From: Candidatus Rokuibacteriota bacterium
GTDB taxonomy: Bacteria; Methylomirabilota; Methylomirabilia; Rokubacteriales; CSP1-6
Length of the DNA: 64,000 nt
Assembly: GCA_016188005.1 (NCBI GenBank)
Contig: JACPIQ010000086.1
Location: forward strand, 113,479 to 177,478
Direction: 5' to 3'
This document shows, piece after piece, positions 25,326 to 33,872 of the stretch; the stretch's first letter is position 1, and the number at the start of each line of letters is the position of its first letter. The translations under genes and the position numbers were made by a program. A model generated the notes under the pieces. It worked only from the letters and a program-made list of their open reading frames with translations. It ran no database searches and was not told the origin of the DNA.

Positions 25326-25781
25326 ATGCCCATCCAGATCGACCCGAGCGTCAAGGGCAAGGAGTACCCGCCCTTCGTGGTCACCGTGGAGCGCGGCAAG
25401 ATCAAGGAGTTCGCCCGTGCCATCGGGGACCTCTCCCCCTTCTACCTGGATGACGCCGTGGGGCGGGCCTCGCAGTGGGGCGACATCATCGCGCCGCCCA
25501 CCTTCCCGGTGACCTTCCGCGACGAGTCGCACGACACCGCCGCGCTCCTGAAGGAGCTGGGCACCGACATCTCGCGCGTGCTGCACGGGGAGCAGGAGTT
25601 CGAGCACTTCAAGCCGATCCGCCCGGGCGACACCTTCCTCTGCCGGACGAGGGTCCTGGACATCTACGAGAAGAGCGGCAAGTCCGGCCCCATGGCCTTC
25701 GTCGTGCGCGAGACGACCATCACCGACGGGGACAACGACATCGTGGCCACGATCCGGCATATCACGGTGATCCGGCTCTGA
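25326..25781 (+). CDS. MaoC-like dehydratase, N-terminal-type subunit (FAS1-DH)
   Basis: 151 residues with the pattern GKEYPPFVVTVERGKIKEFARAIGD, the FAS1-type dehydratase N-terminal hot-dog domain, and a HGEQEFEHFKPIRPGD segment. Such proteins lack the hydratase Asp/His motif and pair with a catalytic MaoC subunit, which is encoded 2 bp downstream. Together they form a two-domain (R)-specific enoyl-CoA hydratase or 3-hydroxyacyl dehydratase in the cytoplasm. The 67-bp spacer before it is rich in GCGAGG repeats. Confidence 0.85.
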   Translation: MPIQIDPSVKGKEYPPFVVTVERGKIKEFARAIGDLSPFYLDDAVGRASQWGDIIAPPTFPVTFRDESHDTAALLKELGTDISRVLHGEQEFEHFKPIRPGDTFLCRTRVLDIYEKSGKSGPMAFVVRETTITDGDNDIVATIRHITVIRL

Positions 25782-25783
25782 TC

Positions 25784-26236
25784 ATGAAATACGCCAAGGT
25801 CTACTTCGAGGACGTGGAGGTCGGCGCCGAGATGCCGCCGCTCGTCAAGGGACCGATCCAGCAGATCCAGCTCACCCGCTACGCCGGGGCCTCCGGAGAC
25901 TTCAACCCGATCCACCAGGATCCCGCCTTCGCGCGGGCGGCCGGCATGGGCAATGTCTTCGCCCACGGCATGCTCTCCATGGGGTTCGTGGCCCAGTCGG
26001 TGACGGACTGGCTGGGCGTTGGCGCGGTGCAGAAGATCGGCGTGCGCTTCGCGGGGCTCGTGCGTCTGGGGGACCTGATCACGTGCCGCGGCAAGATCGT
26101 CGCCAAGCGCCCCGCCAAGGAGGCCGGCCGCGGCCAGGGCGTGGTGGATCTGGAGCTCCGGGCCGAGAACCAGCGGGGCGAGAAGGTGATCACCGGCAAG
26201 GCGACCGTCGCCCTCCTCTGCCGCGAGGAGTCCTAG
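25784..26236 (+). CDS. MaoC-like dehydratase, catalytic subunit
   Basis: 150 residues from the ATG at 25784, two bases after the partner's stop. The hydratase motif YAGASGDFNPIHQDPAFA supplies the catalytic Asp and His, and FAHGMLSMGF follows as usual. It should add water to or remove it from a 2-enoyl/(R)-3-hydroxyacyl-CoA. Coupling to the FAS1-DH-type subunit suggests an obligate heterodimer. No dedicated pathway gene is next to it beyond the thioesterase upstream. Confidence 0.88.
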   Translation: MKYAKVYFEDVEVGAEMPPLVKGPIQQIQLTRYAGASGDFNPIHQDPAFARAAGMGNVFAHGMLSMGFVAQSVTDWLGVGAVQKIGVRFAGLVRLGDLITCRGKIVAKRPAKEAGRGQGVVDLELRAENQRGEKVITGKATVALLCREES

Positions 26237-26239
26237 CCC

Positions 26240-26794
26240 TCAGTCTCCCGCGCGGCGGGGCCAGGTCGCCACGTCGCGCCCTGACAGGAAATCGCGGAGC
26301 GCGGCCTGGGTGGACGGGAAAGCCAGCTCCTCCCAGGGGATCTCCTGCGGCGTCACCCACTCGAGCCTGTCGTTCTCGTGGCAGCACGTCAGGCTTCCGC
26401 CCGTGACTGCGGCCCCGTAGACGACGACCACGATGGGCGTGCCGGGATAGGAGTAGACGCCGACGAGCCCCCCGAGCGTCACGCTGAGCCCCGTCTCCTC
26501 GTGGGTCTCGCGCAGGGCGGCCGCCTCCACGGGCTCCCCCCACTCCACGTAGCCGCCGGGGAAGGTCCACTTGCCATGGGCCGGGCTGATGGCCCGGCGC
26601 GTGAGGAGGATGCGGCCATCCTCGGCGGGAATGGTCCCCGCCACCACCTTGTGGTTCAGGTAGAAGACGAAGTGGCACCGGGAGCAGACCATCTCGGGCT
26701 TCCCGTCGGGTGGCACGGGCTGGCGCAGCAGCGGTCCGCCGCACAGGGGGCAGAAGCGGATCGCCTCCGGGGTGAGCTGGCGATGCACGGCCAT
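26240..26794 (-). CDS. NUDIX hydrolase with N-terminal zinc ribbon
   Basis: 184 residues. An N-terminal Cys4 ribbon (CPLCGG, then CSRCHFVFY) is followed by the NUDIX domain with a complete box: GGYVEWGEPVEAAALRETHE followed by ETGL. This arrangement is found in NADH-pyrophosphatase-like and ADP-ribose pyrophosphatase-like enzymes; without the SQPWPFPxS signature of NudC the substrate stays open. TAAACT (extended to TGGTAAACT) lies nine bases before the ATG, so the message is probably leaderless. It converges with the MaoC genes with only 3 bp between stops. Confidence 0.88.
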   Translation of the reverse strand: MAVHRQLTPEAIRFCPLCGGPLLRQPVPPDGKPEMVCSRCHFVFYLNHKVVAGTIPAEDGRILLTRRAISPAHGKWTFPGGYVEWGEPVEAAALRETHEETGLSVTLGGLVGVYSYPGTPIVVVVYGAAVTGGSLTCCHENDRLEWVTPQEIPWEELAFPSTQAALRDFLSGRDVATWPRRAGD

Positions 26795-26803
26795 GACCCG
26801 GAA

Positions 26804-26809
26804 AGTTTA
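26804..26809 (-). promoter_or_regulatory. Close -10 (TGG TAAACT) for the NUDIX gene
   Basis: TAAACT on the minus strand (26809-26804), preceded by TGG, ends nine bases before the ATG at 26794. Divergent to it, TGCTAATAT at 26842-26850 faces the M20 gene at 26886. Confidence 0.4.
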
Positions 26810-26841
26810 CCACGCGCCCCGCCCGGCCCGGGCTCGGCCCA

Positions 26842-26850
26842 TGCTAATAT
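26842..26850 (+). promoter_or_regulatory. Extended -10 (TGCTAATAT) before the hydantoinase-type M20 gene
   Basis: TGC TAATAT, 35 bases before the ATG at 26886; GGGGGG-rich sequence lies in the short leader. Same TGCTAnnnT form as at 157, 28561, 33825, 40904 and 45451. Confidence 0.4.
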
Positions 26851-26885
26851 TCATCCCGCTTCATGCCGGCAGCCGGGGGGGCCCG

Positions 26886-28109
26886 ATGCGGATCAACCGG
26901 GGGCGACTCGAAGAGAGCATGGAGGCGCTCGGCCGCGTCGGCGAGACGCCCGGGGGCGGGCTCACGCGCCTCGCGCTCTCCGACGAGGACCGGCGCGGGC
27001 GCGATCTCCTGGTGGGCTGGCTCGAGGGTGCGGGGCTCCGGGTGAGCGTCGATCGGATGGGCAACATCTTCGGCCTGCGCCCGGGCGCCGAGGCGCTCCC
27101 ACCGGTGTTCATGGGCTCGCATGCCGACTCCGTCCCCACCGGGGGGAAGTACGACGGTCAGCTGGGCGTGCTCTGCGCCCTCGAGGCGATCCGCGCGCTC
27201 AACGACCACGGCATGCAGACCCGGCATCCGGTGGGCATGATCATCTTCACCAACGAGGAAGGCGCCCGCTTCCAGCCTGCCATGGTCGGTTCCGGGGTCA
27301 TGGCCGGCAAGATCTCGCTGGAGGACGCCTACAACGCGTGCGACCGCGACGGCAAGCGGCTCGGGGAGGAGCTCGAGCGGATCGGCTATCTGGGGCCCGA
27401 GCCCTGCATCCCCCGCCCCATTCGCGCCTATCTCGAGCTGCACATCGAGCAGGGCCCCATCCTCGAGGAAGAGGGGGTGCCGGTGGGCGTCGTGGAGGGC
27501 ATCGTGGCCATCTCCTGGTCCCGCCTCACGCTCCACGGCGTGCAGGACCACGCCGGCCCCACGCCCATGCGGATGCGGCGCGACGCCCTGGTCGCCGCTG
27601 CGGAGATCGTCCAGGGGGTGCGCGAGATCCCGCGACGCATCCAGGGGAACATCGTGGCCACGGTCGGGCGCCTCGACGTCATGCCCAATATCGCCAACGC
27701 CATCCCCGGACGGGTGGCCCTGTCCATCGACCTGCGTGATCCCGACGAGCACAACGTCACCCGCGCCCTGGGCATGCTGGATCGGCTCGTCAAGCAGGCG
27801 GCGCGGCGGGAGCACGTCACCTACCAGCTCGAGCACTACTGGCGCGTCCCGCGCACCGTGTTCGACGCGGAGGTGGTGGGCGCCGTGGAGCGGGCCGCCA
27901 CGAGCCTCGGCTGCAGCCACCGACGCATCCTCTCCGGCGCCGGCCACGACGCCCAGTACATGGCGGCCATCGCCCCCACCGGGATGATCTTCGTGCCCTC
28001 GCGCGCCGGACGGAGCCACTGCGAGGAGGAGTTCACGCCGATGGACGAGGTGGAGCCCGGGGCCAACACGCTCCTGCTCGCCGCCGCCGAGCTGGCCGGC
28101 GCCGGCTGA
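26886..28109 (+). CDS. M20 family hydrolase, N-carbamoyl-amino acid/allantoate amidohydrolase type
   Basis: 407 residues from the ATG at 26886; the open frame begins at 26772 but crosses the promoter. HyuC/AllC-type signature: GSHADSVPTGGKYDGQLGV (metal His and Asp), FTNEEGARFQ (catalytic Glu), ELHIEQGPILE (metal His) and SGAGHDAQ near the C-terminus. It removes a carbamoyl or ureido group from N-carbamoyl-amino acids, beta-ureido acids or allantoate. No hydantoinase is adjacent, so the exact substrate is open. Confidence 0.88.
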   Translation: MRINRGRLEESMEALGRVGETPGGGLTRLALSDEDRRGRDLLVGWLEGAGLRVSVDRMGNIFGLRPGAEALPPVFMGSHADSVPTGGKYDGQLGVLCALEAIRALNDHGMQTRHPVGMIIFTNEEGARFQPAMVGSGVMAGKISLEDAYNACDRDGKRLGEELERIGYLGPEPCIPRPIRAYLELHIEQGPILEEEGVPVGVVEGIVAISWSRLTLHGVQDHAGPTPMRMRRDALVAAAEIVQGVREIPRRIQGNIVATVGRLDVMPNIANAIPGRVALSIDLRDPDEHNVTRALGMLDRLVKQAARREHVTYQLEHYWRVPRTVFDAEVVGAVERAATSLGCSHRRILSGAGHDAQYMAAIAPTGMIFVPSRAGRSHCEEEFTPMDEVEPGANTLLLAAAELAGAG

Positions 28110-28155
28110 CCGTCGCCGCCGGGTGCGCCCCGCCCCGGCAGGCACGCGGTCCGGC

Positions 28156-28479
28156 CTACTGCAGCGGAGAGAAGGCGGTGGGGCGCCAGATCTTGTTCAC
28201 GACCCGCTCCACGAGCGGCCCGGCGGCCTCGCTCGCCTTCTTCGCGGCCTGCCACTCCGGATCCCGCATGAACGCGCTCCACGCGCGCTGGCGGTGGGCG
28301 AGGTCGTCGTACGCGCAGATGTAGACCAGCTCGTTCGACTCGCCGATCACGGTCTCCCAGAAACCGACCACCGTGATCCCGTGCCTCTTGAAGAGGCCCA
28401 TGGTCACCTCCGCGAAGCGGCGCTGGATGTCGGGCATCCGGCCCGGGACGACGTAGTAGGCGCGGTATTCGTAGATCAT
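28156..28479 (-). CDS. NIPSNAP family protein
   Basis: 107 residues from the ATG at 28479, which has AGGAG eight bases upstream; a much longer ORF to 30429 is only the shadow of the thiamine-diphosphate gene. The sequence MIYEYRAYYVVPGRM ... RRFAEVTMGLFKRHGI ... VGFWETVIGESNELVYICAY is the NIPSNAP ferredoxin-like domain (dimeric alpha/beta barrel). Bacterial members are small cytoplasmic proteins of unknown role, often beside catabolic enzymes. It is divergent from the thiamine-diphosphate enzyme and a TATCAT-like -10 lies upstream. Confidence 0.85.
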   Translation of the reverse strand: MIYEYRAYYVVPGRMPDIQRRFAEVTMGLFKRHGITVVGFWETVIGESNELVYICAYDDLAHRQRAWSAFMRDPEWQAAKKASEAAGPLVERVVNKIWRPTAFSPLQ

Positions 28480-28539
28480 GTCGTTCTCCTCTTGCCAGGG
28501 TCGACAGCTGGCGAGCCGCCCAATGATACCGCAGGCGCC

Positions 28540-28569
28540 TTGCAACCGTTTCCCGGTCTCTGCTAGGCT
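28540..28569 (+). promoter_or_regulatory. Promoter TTGCAA-N18-TAGGCT (TGC-extended) for the thiamine-diphosphate enzyme gene
   Basis: TTGCAA (28540-28545), 18-bp spacer, TAGGCT (28564-28569) preceded by TGC. The same hexamers with the same spacing stand before the acyl-CoA operon at 33804-33833. Confidence 0.55.
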
Positions 28570-28626
28570 CTGACGCGACCCCCACAGCCCGATGCCCACC
28601 CTGCCCCCCCAACGAGGAGGCCACGC

Positions 28627-30264
28627 GTGAAGGCCGCCGCAGCCGTCGCCGAGATCCTCAAGCGTGAGGGCGTCAGCTTCCTGATCGGCTATCCCGTCAA
28701 CCCGATCATCGAAGCCGCCGCCGAGGCTGACATCCGCACGATCATCGTGCGCCAGGAGCGGACGGGGCTGCACATGGCCGATGCCGTGAGCCGCGTGACC
28801 TCGGGCCGGCGCATCGGCGTCTTCGCCATGCAGCACGGCCCGGGCGTGGAGAACTCGTTCGGTGGCGTCGCCCAGGCCTATGGCGACTCGGTGCCCATCG
28901 TGGTGCTGCCGGGGGGCCACCCGCGCCGGCTCACCAACATCCCGCCGAACTTCAACGCGTTCCTCAACTTCCAGCACGTCACCAAGTGGTGCGAGCAGGT
29001 GGTGGTGGCCGAGGCCGTCCCGGACGCCCTGCGTCGGGCCTTCACCCAGGTGAGGAACGGCCGGCCCCGCCCGGTGCTGGTGGAGTTCCCCATCGACCTC
29101 CTCCGCGAGGAGGTGGCCGAGCCCGTGGACTACCGGCCGGCGCCGCGCCTGCGGACGGCGCCCGATCCGCGTGATGTCGCCGAGGCGGCGCGAGTGCTCG
29201 TGGCGGCGCAGCGGCCGGTCCTCTACGCGGGCCAGGGGGTGCACTACGCCGAGGCCTGGGCGGCGCTGCGCGAGCTGGCCGAGCTGCTCGAGGCGCCGGT
29301 GACGACGAGCCTCGAGGGCAAGAGCGCCTTCCCCGAGAGCCACGCGCTGTCGCTGGGCTCGGGCGGGCGCTCGCTCCCCGAGCCCGTGCACGTCTTCCTG
29401 CAGCAGGCCGACCTGATCTTCGGCGTGGGCTGTTCCTTCTCCACGACCAACTACGGCGTGACGATGCCCCCGGGCAAGGTCATCGTCCACGCAACGCTGG
29501 ACCCCGCCGACCTCAACAAGGACCTGCGCGCCGACCACGCGCTCATCGGGGACGCGCGACTCGTCCTCGAAGCCCTGGTGGCCGAGGTGCGCGAGCGGCT
29601 CGGCGGCGCGCCGCGCGGTCGCGGCGCCGCCGTGGCGGCGGAGATCAAGGCGGTCAAGACCCGGTGGCTCGACCGATGGATGCCGCGGCTCACCGCGAGC
29701 GCCACGCCGCTCTCCCCCTACCGCGTCATCTGGGACCTGCTCCACACGGTGGATGTGGAGCGCACCATCATCACCCACGACGCGGGGAGCCCCCGCGACC
29801 AGATCTCGCCCTTCTGGGAGGCGACGGCGCCCCTCGGCTACATCGGCTGGGGCAAGACCACGCAGCTCGGCTACGGGCTCGGGCTGGCCATGGGCGCCAA
29901 GCTCGCCCGGCCGGAGGCGCTCTGCGTCAACGTCTGGGGGGACGCCGCCATCGGCTTCACCGGCATGGACTTCGAGACGGCGGTGCGGGAGCGCATTCCC
30001 ATCCTCTCCGTGCTCCTCAACAACTTCTCCATGGCCATCGAGCTCAAGGTGATGAAGACGGCCACGGAGAAGTACCGGAGCACCGACATCAGCGGCAACT
30101 ACGCCGACATGGCGCGCGCCTTCGGCGGCCACGGCGAGCGCGTCACCGAGCCGGGCGAGATCGTCCCCGCCCTCAGGCGCGCGATCCGCCGGACGCAGGA
30201 GGGCACCCCCGCGCTGGTGGAGTTCATCACGGAAAAGGCGGTGGACTTCTCCATCTTCCCCTGA
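28627..30264 (+). CDS. Thiamine-diphosphate-dependent enzyme (acetolactate synthase-like)
   Basis: 545 residues from a GTG with GAGGAGG upstream. Three-domain layout: PYR domain with the catalytic Glu in IVRQERTGLHMADA (about residue 46), central Rossmann-type domain around 190-340, and the C-terminal PP domain with the thiamine-diphosphate motif GDAAIGF...NN (about residues 438-466). This is the acetolactate synthase/benzoylformate decarboxylase superfamily, in the subgroup annotated only as thiamine pyrophosphate-requiring protein. The substrate (a 2-oxoacid or acyl-CoA) is not predictable. It has its own promoter and converges on the bactofilin-like gene with 5 bp between stops. Confidence 0.87.
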   Translation: MKAAAAVAEILKREGVSFLIGYPVNPIIEAAAEADIRTIIVRQERTGLHMADAVSRVTSGRRIGVFAMQHGPGVENSFGGVAQAYGDSVPIVVLPGGHPRRLTNIPPNFNAFLNFQHVTKWCEQVVVAEAVPDALRRAFTQVRNGRPRPVLVEFPIDLLREEVAEPVDYRPAPRLRTAPDPRDVAEAARVLVAAQRPVLYAGQGVHYAEAWAALRELAELLEAPVTTSLEGKSAFPESHALSLGSGGRSLPEPVHVFLQQADLIFGVGCSFSTTNYGVTMPPGKVIVHATLDPADLNKDLRADHALIGDARLVLEALVAEVRERLGGAPRGRGAAVAAEIKAVKTRWLDRWMPRLTASATPLSPYRVIWDLLHTVDVERTIITHDAGSPRDQISPFWEATAPLGYIGWGKTTQLGYGLGLAMGAKLARPEALCVNVWGDAAIGFTGMDFETAVRERIPILSVLLNNFSMAIELKVMKTATEKYRSTDISGNYADMARAFGGHGERVTEPGEIVPALRRAIRRTQEGTPALVEFITEKAVDFSIFP

Positions 30265-30269
30265 CGCTC

Positions 30270-31397
30270 TCAGTCCTCCGTGGGGGCCGTGTAGGCGCGC
30301 CAGGCGTGGAGCGTCCACGCCCCGAGCCCCGCCAGCAGCGCCAGCGCCAGCACTGCGTTGCCCGCCACGGGGAGGAAGCGGATCAGCGCGAGCGCGACCA
30401 CGGCGCCTGCCAGCGAGGCAATGCGCCATCCGGCCGACAGCTCCGGCCCGCGACGGAGCAGGCGCGCCCCCAGATCGCCGAGGAAGAAGCCGAAGGTCAG
30501 GATGCCCAGCAGCAGGGCCAGAGCCAGGAAGGCGACGAGCGCCAGGCCCAGCGGCAGCCCCACCACGCTGGTCAGCAGGAACGCCACCGCCAGCACCGTG
30601 CAGCCCAGCACGCCCACGCCCGCGCCCAGGCTCTTCCAGGGCTCGCGTCCCACGGTGCGCGCGGCCGACACCGTGAAGTCGGGGAAGAGCAGGAAGAGGC
30701 CCACGCCCGCAGCCAGCAGGTTCACGACGAAGACCACGCGCGTCACGGCGGCCAGCACCGTGGCCACCCGTCCCGCGCGGTCCAGGAACTCCGGCTGGCG
30801 GTGGAGCACGGCGCCCCGGATGCGGGCGCGCGGATCGATCCGCGCCTCCTGCCCGCTCCAGTAGGTGAGGCGGCCCTCGATCTGCGCCGTGGGCTCGATC
30901 TCGATGTCGCGGCCGGCCAGCAACACGTTCCCCCGGATCGCGCCCGAGATGCGGATGCGAGCCGCGGCCGCCCGCAGCTCGCCGCCCAGCCGCCCAGCGA
31001 TGTCGAGGCGGCGGCCGGCCAGCCAGGCCGGCCCGCCGACCTGCGTCCCCGCGCTCACCCGCACCACCTCGCCGGCGACGATGAGGGCGTCCCGGATCAC
31101 GGCGTCCACGGTCACCAGCCGGCCCGCCACCCGCACGTCGTCGCCCATCCGCCCGCGCAGGGCGACGGCACCACCCGCGGCGAAGAGGTCGCTCTGGACT
31201 CGCCCGTCCACGACCACGGCCCGGCCGGCGGCGAGGACATCCCCCCGCATCTCACCGCTCAGCTCCACGCGATCGCCCGCGAGGTAGAGATCCCCGTCGA
31301 AGACGCCCCTCTTGACGAGGCTCCAGCCGGCCTCCTGCGCCAGGAGCGGCTGGCTCGTCGCCAGGCAGAGCAGCGTGGCCAGGGCCAGGGGCCTCAC
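30270..31397 (-). CDS. Bactofilin-like (polymer-forming) exported and membrane protein
   Basis: 375 residues from the GTG at 31397; the frame opens further up inside the EEP gene. A signal peptide (ALATLLCLATSQPLLAQ) is followed by about 180 residues of short beta-strand repeats of the bactofilin/polymer-forming type (GDLYLAGDRVELSGEM, GDVLAAGRAVVVDG, GDDVRVAGRLVTVD and so on). After that come four to five hydrophobic segments to the C-terminus. It probably makes a beta-helical domain outside the inner membrane, anchored by the helical half. Role unknown, perhaps envelope structure. It lies 23 bp downstream of the EEP-family gene on the same strand. Confidence 0.75.
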   Translation of the reverse strand: MRPLALATLLCLATSQPLLAQEAGWSLVKRGVFDGDLYLAGDRVELSGEMRGDVLAAGRAVVVDGRVQSDLFAAGGAVALRGRMGDDVRVAGRLVTVDAVIRDALIVAGEVVRVSAGTQVGGPAWLAGRRLDIAGRLGGELRAAAARIRISGAIRGNVLLAGRDIEIEPTAQIEGRLTYWSGQEARIDPRARIRGAVLHRQPEFLDRAGRVATVLAAVTRVVFVVNLLAAGVGLFLLFPDFTVSAARTVGREPWKSLGAGVGVLGCTVLAVAFLLTSVVGLPLGLALVAFLALALLLGILTFGFFLGDLGARLLRRGPELSAGWRIASLAGAVVALALIRFLPVAGNAVLALALLAGLGAWTLHAWRAYTAPTED

Positions 31398-31420
31398 GTG
31401 GCCTCGGGAAGGGGGAATGG

Positions 31421-32134
31421 TCAGGGCGCGCGGCGCCGGGAGGCGACCAGCCCGAGCCGCGCCACCACGGGCAGATGGTCCGAGGCGACCCGCGCGAGCC
31501 GGCTTCCGTGCACGTGGAAGCGCTCGCCCTGCAGCTGGCGGTCCCAGTAGATGCGGTCCAGCGCGAAGAGCGGCAGCGGGGACGGGTGGGTGCGCCGCGT
31601 GCGCGGTCCGTGCAGCTCCCGCCGGAGTGCCCGCCCCACGGCCCCGGGGAACCACTCGTTCAGGTCGCCCACCACCACCCGCGAGCCCGTCACCCCGTCT
31701 CGGAGGATATGGGCCCGGACAAGGAGGTCCACCTGCTCGGCGCGCTCCCTACGGCTCAGGCCGAAGTGGACGTTGAAGAGATGCAGAAGCTGCCCCGCCA
31801 CCGAGACGTCCACGCGCAGGCCCCCGCGCGGCTCGCGCCGGTGGCGCGTCAGGTCGAAGGTGTGGGCCGACCGCACTGCGAAGCGCGTGAGGATGGCATT
31901 GCCGTACGGCCCCTCGGCCCGCTCCGTGGTGACGCCCATGTGGAAGTGCAGGCCCAGCCGCCCGGCCAGTGCCTCGGCCTGGGCCGCGTAGATCTCCTGC
32001 ACCCCGACCAGGTCCGCCTCGATCTCCTCGAGCACGGCGGCGATCCGCATGAGGTCCACCCGGCGGTCGAGGCCGCGCGCCTTGTGGATGTTGTACGAGG
32101 CGATCGTGATGGGGTGCTTGACCGGGAATGACAT
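31421..32134 (-). CDS. Endonuclease/exonuclease/phosphatase (EEP) family hydrolase
   Basis: 237 residues with the EEP active-site set: ASYNIHKARG (Asn), VGVQEIY (metal Glu), FNVHFGLS (His), VVGDLNEW (Asp, Asn) and the terminal SDHLPVVA (Asp-His). Members cut DNA/RNA phosphodiesters or dephosphorylate lipids and inositol phosphates. Its neighbours (a phosphodiesterase-superfamily enzyme nine bases upstream and a membrane protein downstream) suggest a phospholipid or envelope role rather than DNA repair, which is inference. No signal peptide. Confidence 0.85.
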   Translation of the reverse strand: MSFPVKHPITIASYNIHKARGLDRRVDLMRIAAVLEEIEADLVGVQEIYAAQAEALAGRLGLHFHMGVTTERAEGPYGNAILTRFAVRSAHTFDLTRHRREPRGGLRVDVSVAGQLLHLFNVHFGLSRRERAEQVDLLVRAHILRDGVTGSRVVVGDLNEWFPGAVGRALRRELHGPRTRRTHPSPLPLFALDRIYWDRQLQGERFHVHGSRLARVASDHLPVVARLGLVASRRRAP

Positions 32135-32143
32135 CGGTCTGGG

Positions 32144-33799
32144 CTATGGCCTCGCAGATCCCGTGGCGGGCTCGCCGTAGGCGGCGAAGTGCGGGTAGAG
32201 CTGCACGGGGTGGGTCAGCGGCGGGGCCGGCAGCGCCACCGACGGGGGGTGGAAGATGAAGGCCTGCAGCTCCGCCGCGGATGGGCCCGCGTGAGCGCCG
32301 CGCTCGTCGAGGAAGGAGACGTCTCCGACAGCGGCCCCGATGCCGTACAGCACCAGGTCCCCCGCGCTCGGCATGTCCATCAACTCCCGCAGTCCCCTCA
32401 CCACGACCTCCCGATCCTCTCGATCAGCGAACGGCTCTCCGCTGGAGGCCGCGTCGAGGACGCCCCGCTCGCCTCGATACCAGCATACAGGTCCCACGGC
32501 GGAGCGGGCAAGCACGAGGCCGATGCCCGGATGGCGCGACAGCGCTGCCGCCGCGCCCGGGTGCCGTCGCTCGATCTCCTCCGCGGCGAGGGGCTCGTCG
32601 GAGTCGGTGAAGTACACGAAGGCGTTGGGTCCGGCCGCCACCACGTGGACGCCGGAACGGCGGTCCGACCCGTCATGCAGGCGCACCCACCGGGCGAAGT
32701 CGCGCTCGAGGTACGCGAGGAAACGCTGCAGGAGGCCGTGGGAGCGCGCCCGCCGATAGGTGGCGAGCTGGGCTCGGAGCCGCGCCGGGTCCGGCGCGGG
32801 GCCGCGCCCCGCCGCCCCCCTGCGCTCCCCCAGGACGGCGAGCACGACCTCCCGGATCGAGGCGCCACCCGACACGCGCGTGAAGGGGCGCGTGGCCGCC
32901 TGCCCGTGATCCGACAGCACGCAGAGATCGTACCGCGACTCGGGGAGCCGCCGGCAGATGCGCGCGAGCTGGACGATGGAGCGGTCCACGCGGCGCAGGG
33001 CCCTGACCGCCAGCGGGTGTGCGGGCCCGAAGGCGTGAGCGAAGACGTCGTACTCGAGGTAGTTGACGTAGACGGCGGGGGCGCCACGGTAGAGATCGGC
33101 GGACGCCGCCAGCGTGAACAGCTCCCGGGCCCAGACGGAGAGCCCGATCTTGATGAGGAGCCAGCGGAGCGCCCGGGGCCCGCGCCCCACCGGGTCCGCC
33201 ACCAGACGCAGGCCCGCGCGCGTCAGCTCCACCGCGGTGAGCGCACAGCACTTGAGCACGATCCAGCCGAGCAGCAGCGTGGAGAGCGGCACGCGGAGGA
33301 TCGCGAGCCCTGCCCGCGTTGGGCGGAGGAGCTTCGCCATGGTCCACAGGCTGTCCTCGGCACCGCCCGTGAACATGCACCCGTAGCAGGCCCCGCCCTG
33401 CATGATCCCGCGGCGCCCGCGCGCGTGGCGCTCCTCCACCAGGTCCGCGACGCTCGGGCGCGGGAAGTACACGTCCTGGCGCTCCCGCCTGTCGTACCAG
33501 TGGAAGCCCGGGATGTCCGGGCGCACGCCGTACATGAGCGCAGCCTGGAAGGCGGGGGTGGACGAGGGCAGTCCCACGGAGAGCGGCCGCATCCTGAGCC
33601 GCCCCGCGGCCACGAGCCGCGCGAGCCCGGGCATCCCGCGCTCCGCCATGGCATGGTCGAGCACCGCGCGCGAGAGGCCGTCGATCTGGACGATGAGGAA
33701 GCGGCGGGGGCGCCCGTCGGGCGAGTGGCGCAGCCGGGCCCACCGGGCGAGCCGGTCCATCGCCCCCTGCGCGCTCAGGATCACGGCGTCGAGAGCCAT
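32144..33799 (-). CDS. Alkaline-phosphatase-superfamily phosphodiesterase/nucleotide pyrophosphatase-like
   Basis: 551 residues. Metal and catalytic landmarks of the type I phosphodiesterase group are visible: LIVQIDGLSRAVLDHAM (first metal Asp), VGLPSSTPAFQAALMYG (nucleophile Ser/Thr), YLEYDVFAHAFGP (Asp/His) and VLSDHGQAATRP (Asp-His). Two hydrophobic stretches in the middle (ILRVPLSTLLLGWIVL and following) suggest membrane attachment. It is the first gene of a three-gene minus-strand unit with the EEP hydrolase (9-bp gap) and bactofilin-like protein. TAAGAT stands nine bases before the ATG, overlapping the -35 of the divergent acyl-CoA operon. The substrate is unknown. Confidence 0.82.
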   Translation of the reverse strand: MALDAVILSAQGAMDRLARWARLRHSPDGRPRRFLIVQIDGLSRAVLDHAMAERGMPGLARLVAAGRLRMRPLSVGLPSSTPAFQAALMYGVRPDIPGFHWYDRRERQDVYFPRPSVADLVEERHARGRRGIMQGGACYGCMFTGGAEDSLWTMAKLLRPTRAGLAILRVPLSTLLLGWIVLKCCALTAVELTRAGLRLVADPVGRGPRALRWLLIKIGLSVWARELFTLAASADLYRGAPAVYVNYLEYDVFAHAFGPAHPLAVRALRRVDRSIVQLARICRRLPESRYDLCVLSDHGQAATRPFTRVSGGASIREVVLAVLGERRGAAGRGPAPDPARLRAQLATYRRARSHGLLQRFLAYLERDFARWVRLHDGSDRRSGVHVVAAGPNAFVYFTDSDEPLAAEEIERRHPGAAAALSRHPGIGLVLARSAVGPVCWYRGERGVLDAASSGEPFADREDREVVVRGLRELMDMPSAGDLVLYGIGAAVGDVSFLDERGAHAGPSAAELQAFIFHPPSVALPAPPLTHPVQLYPHFAAYGEPATGSARP

Positions 33800-33803
33800 C
33801 GCC

Positions 33804-33833
33804 TTGCAATCTTAGCGCGGCTTCTGCTAGGCT
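33804..33833. promoter_or_regulatory. Overlapping divergent promoters between the phosphodiesterase and acyl-CoA operons
   Basis: Plus strand: TTGCAA (33804-33809), 18-bp spacer, TAGGCT (33828-33833) with TGC before it, 39 bases ahead of the GTG at 33873. Minus strand: TAAGAT (33814-33809), nine bases ahead of the ATG at 33799. The minus -10 overlaps the plus -35, so the two operons should compete for polymerase. Confidence 0.5.
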
Positions 33834-33872
33834 GACGCCACTGATCCCCCAGTCCCTCCGGCGAGGTCTTTC

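Noticed and set aside
28156..30429. Very long minus-strand ORF over the thiamine-diphosphate gene
   Set aside because: His/Arg/Gly-rich shadow translation with no family pattern, except its last 107 codons, which are the real NIPSNAP gene.
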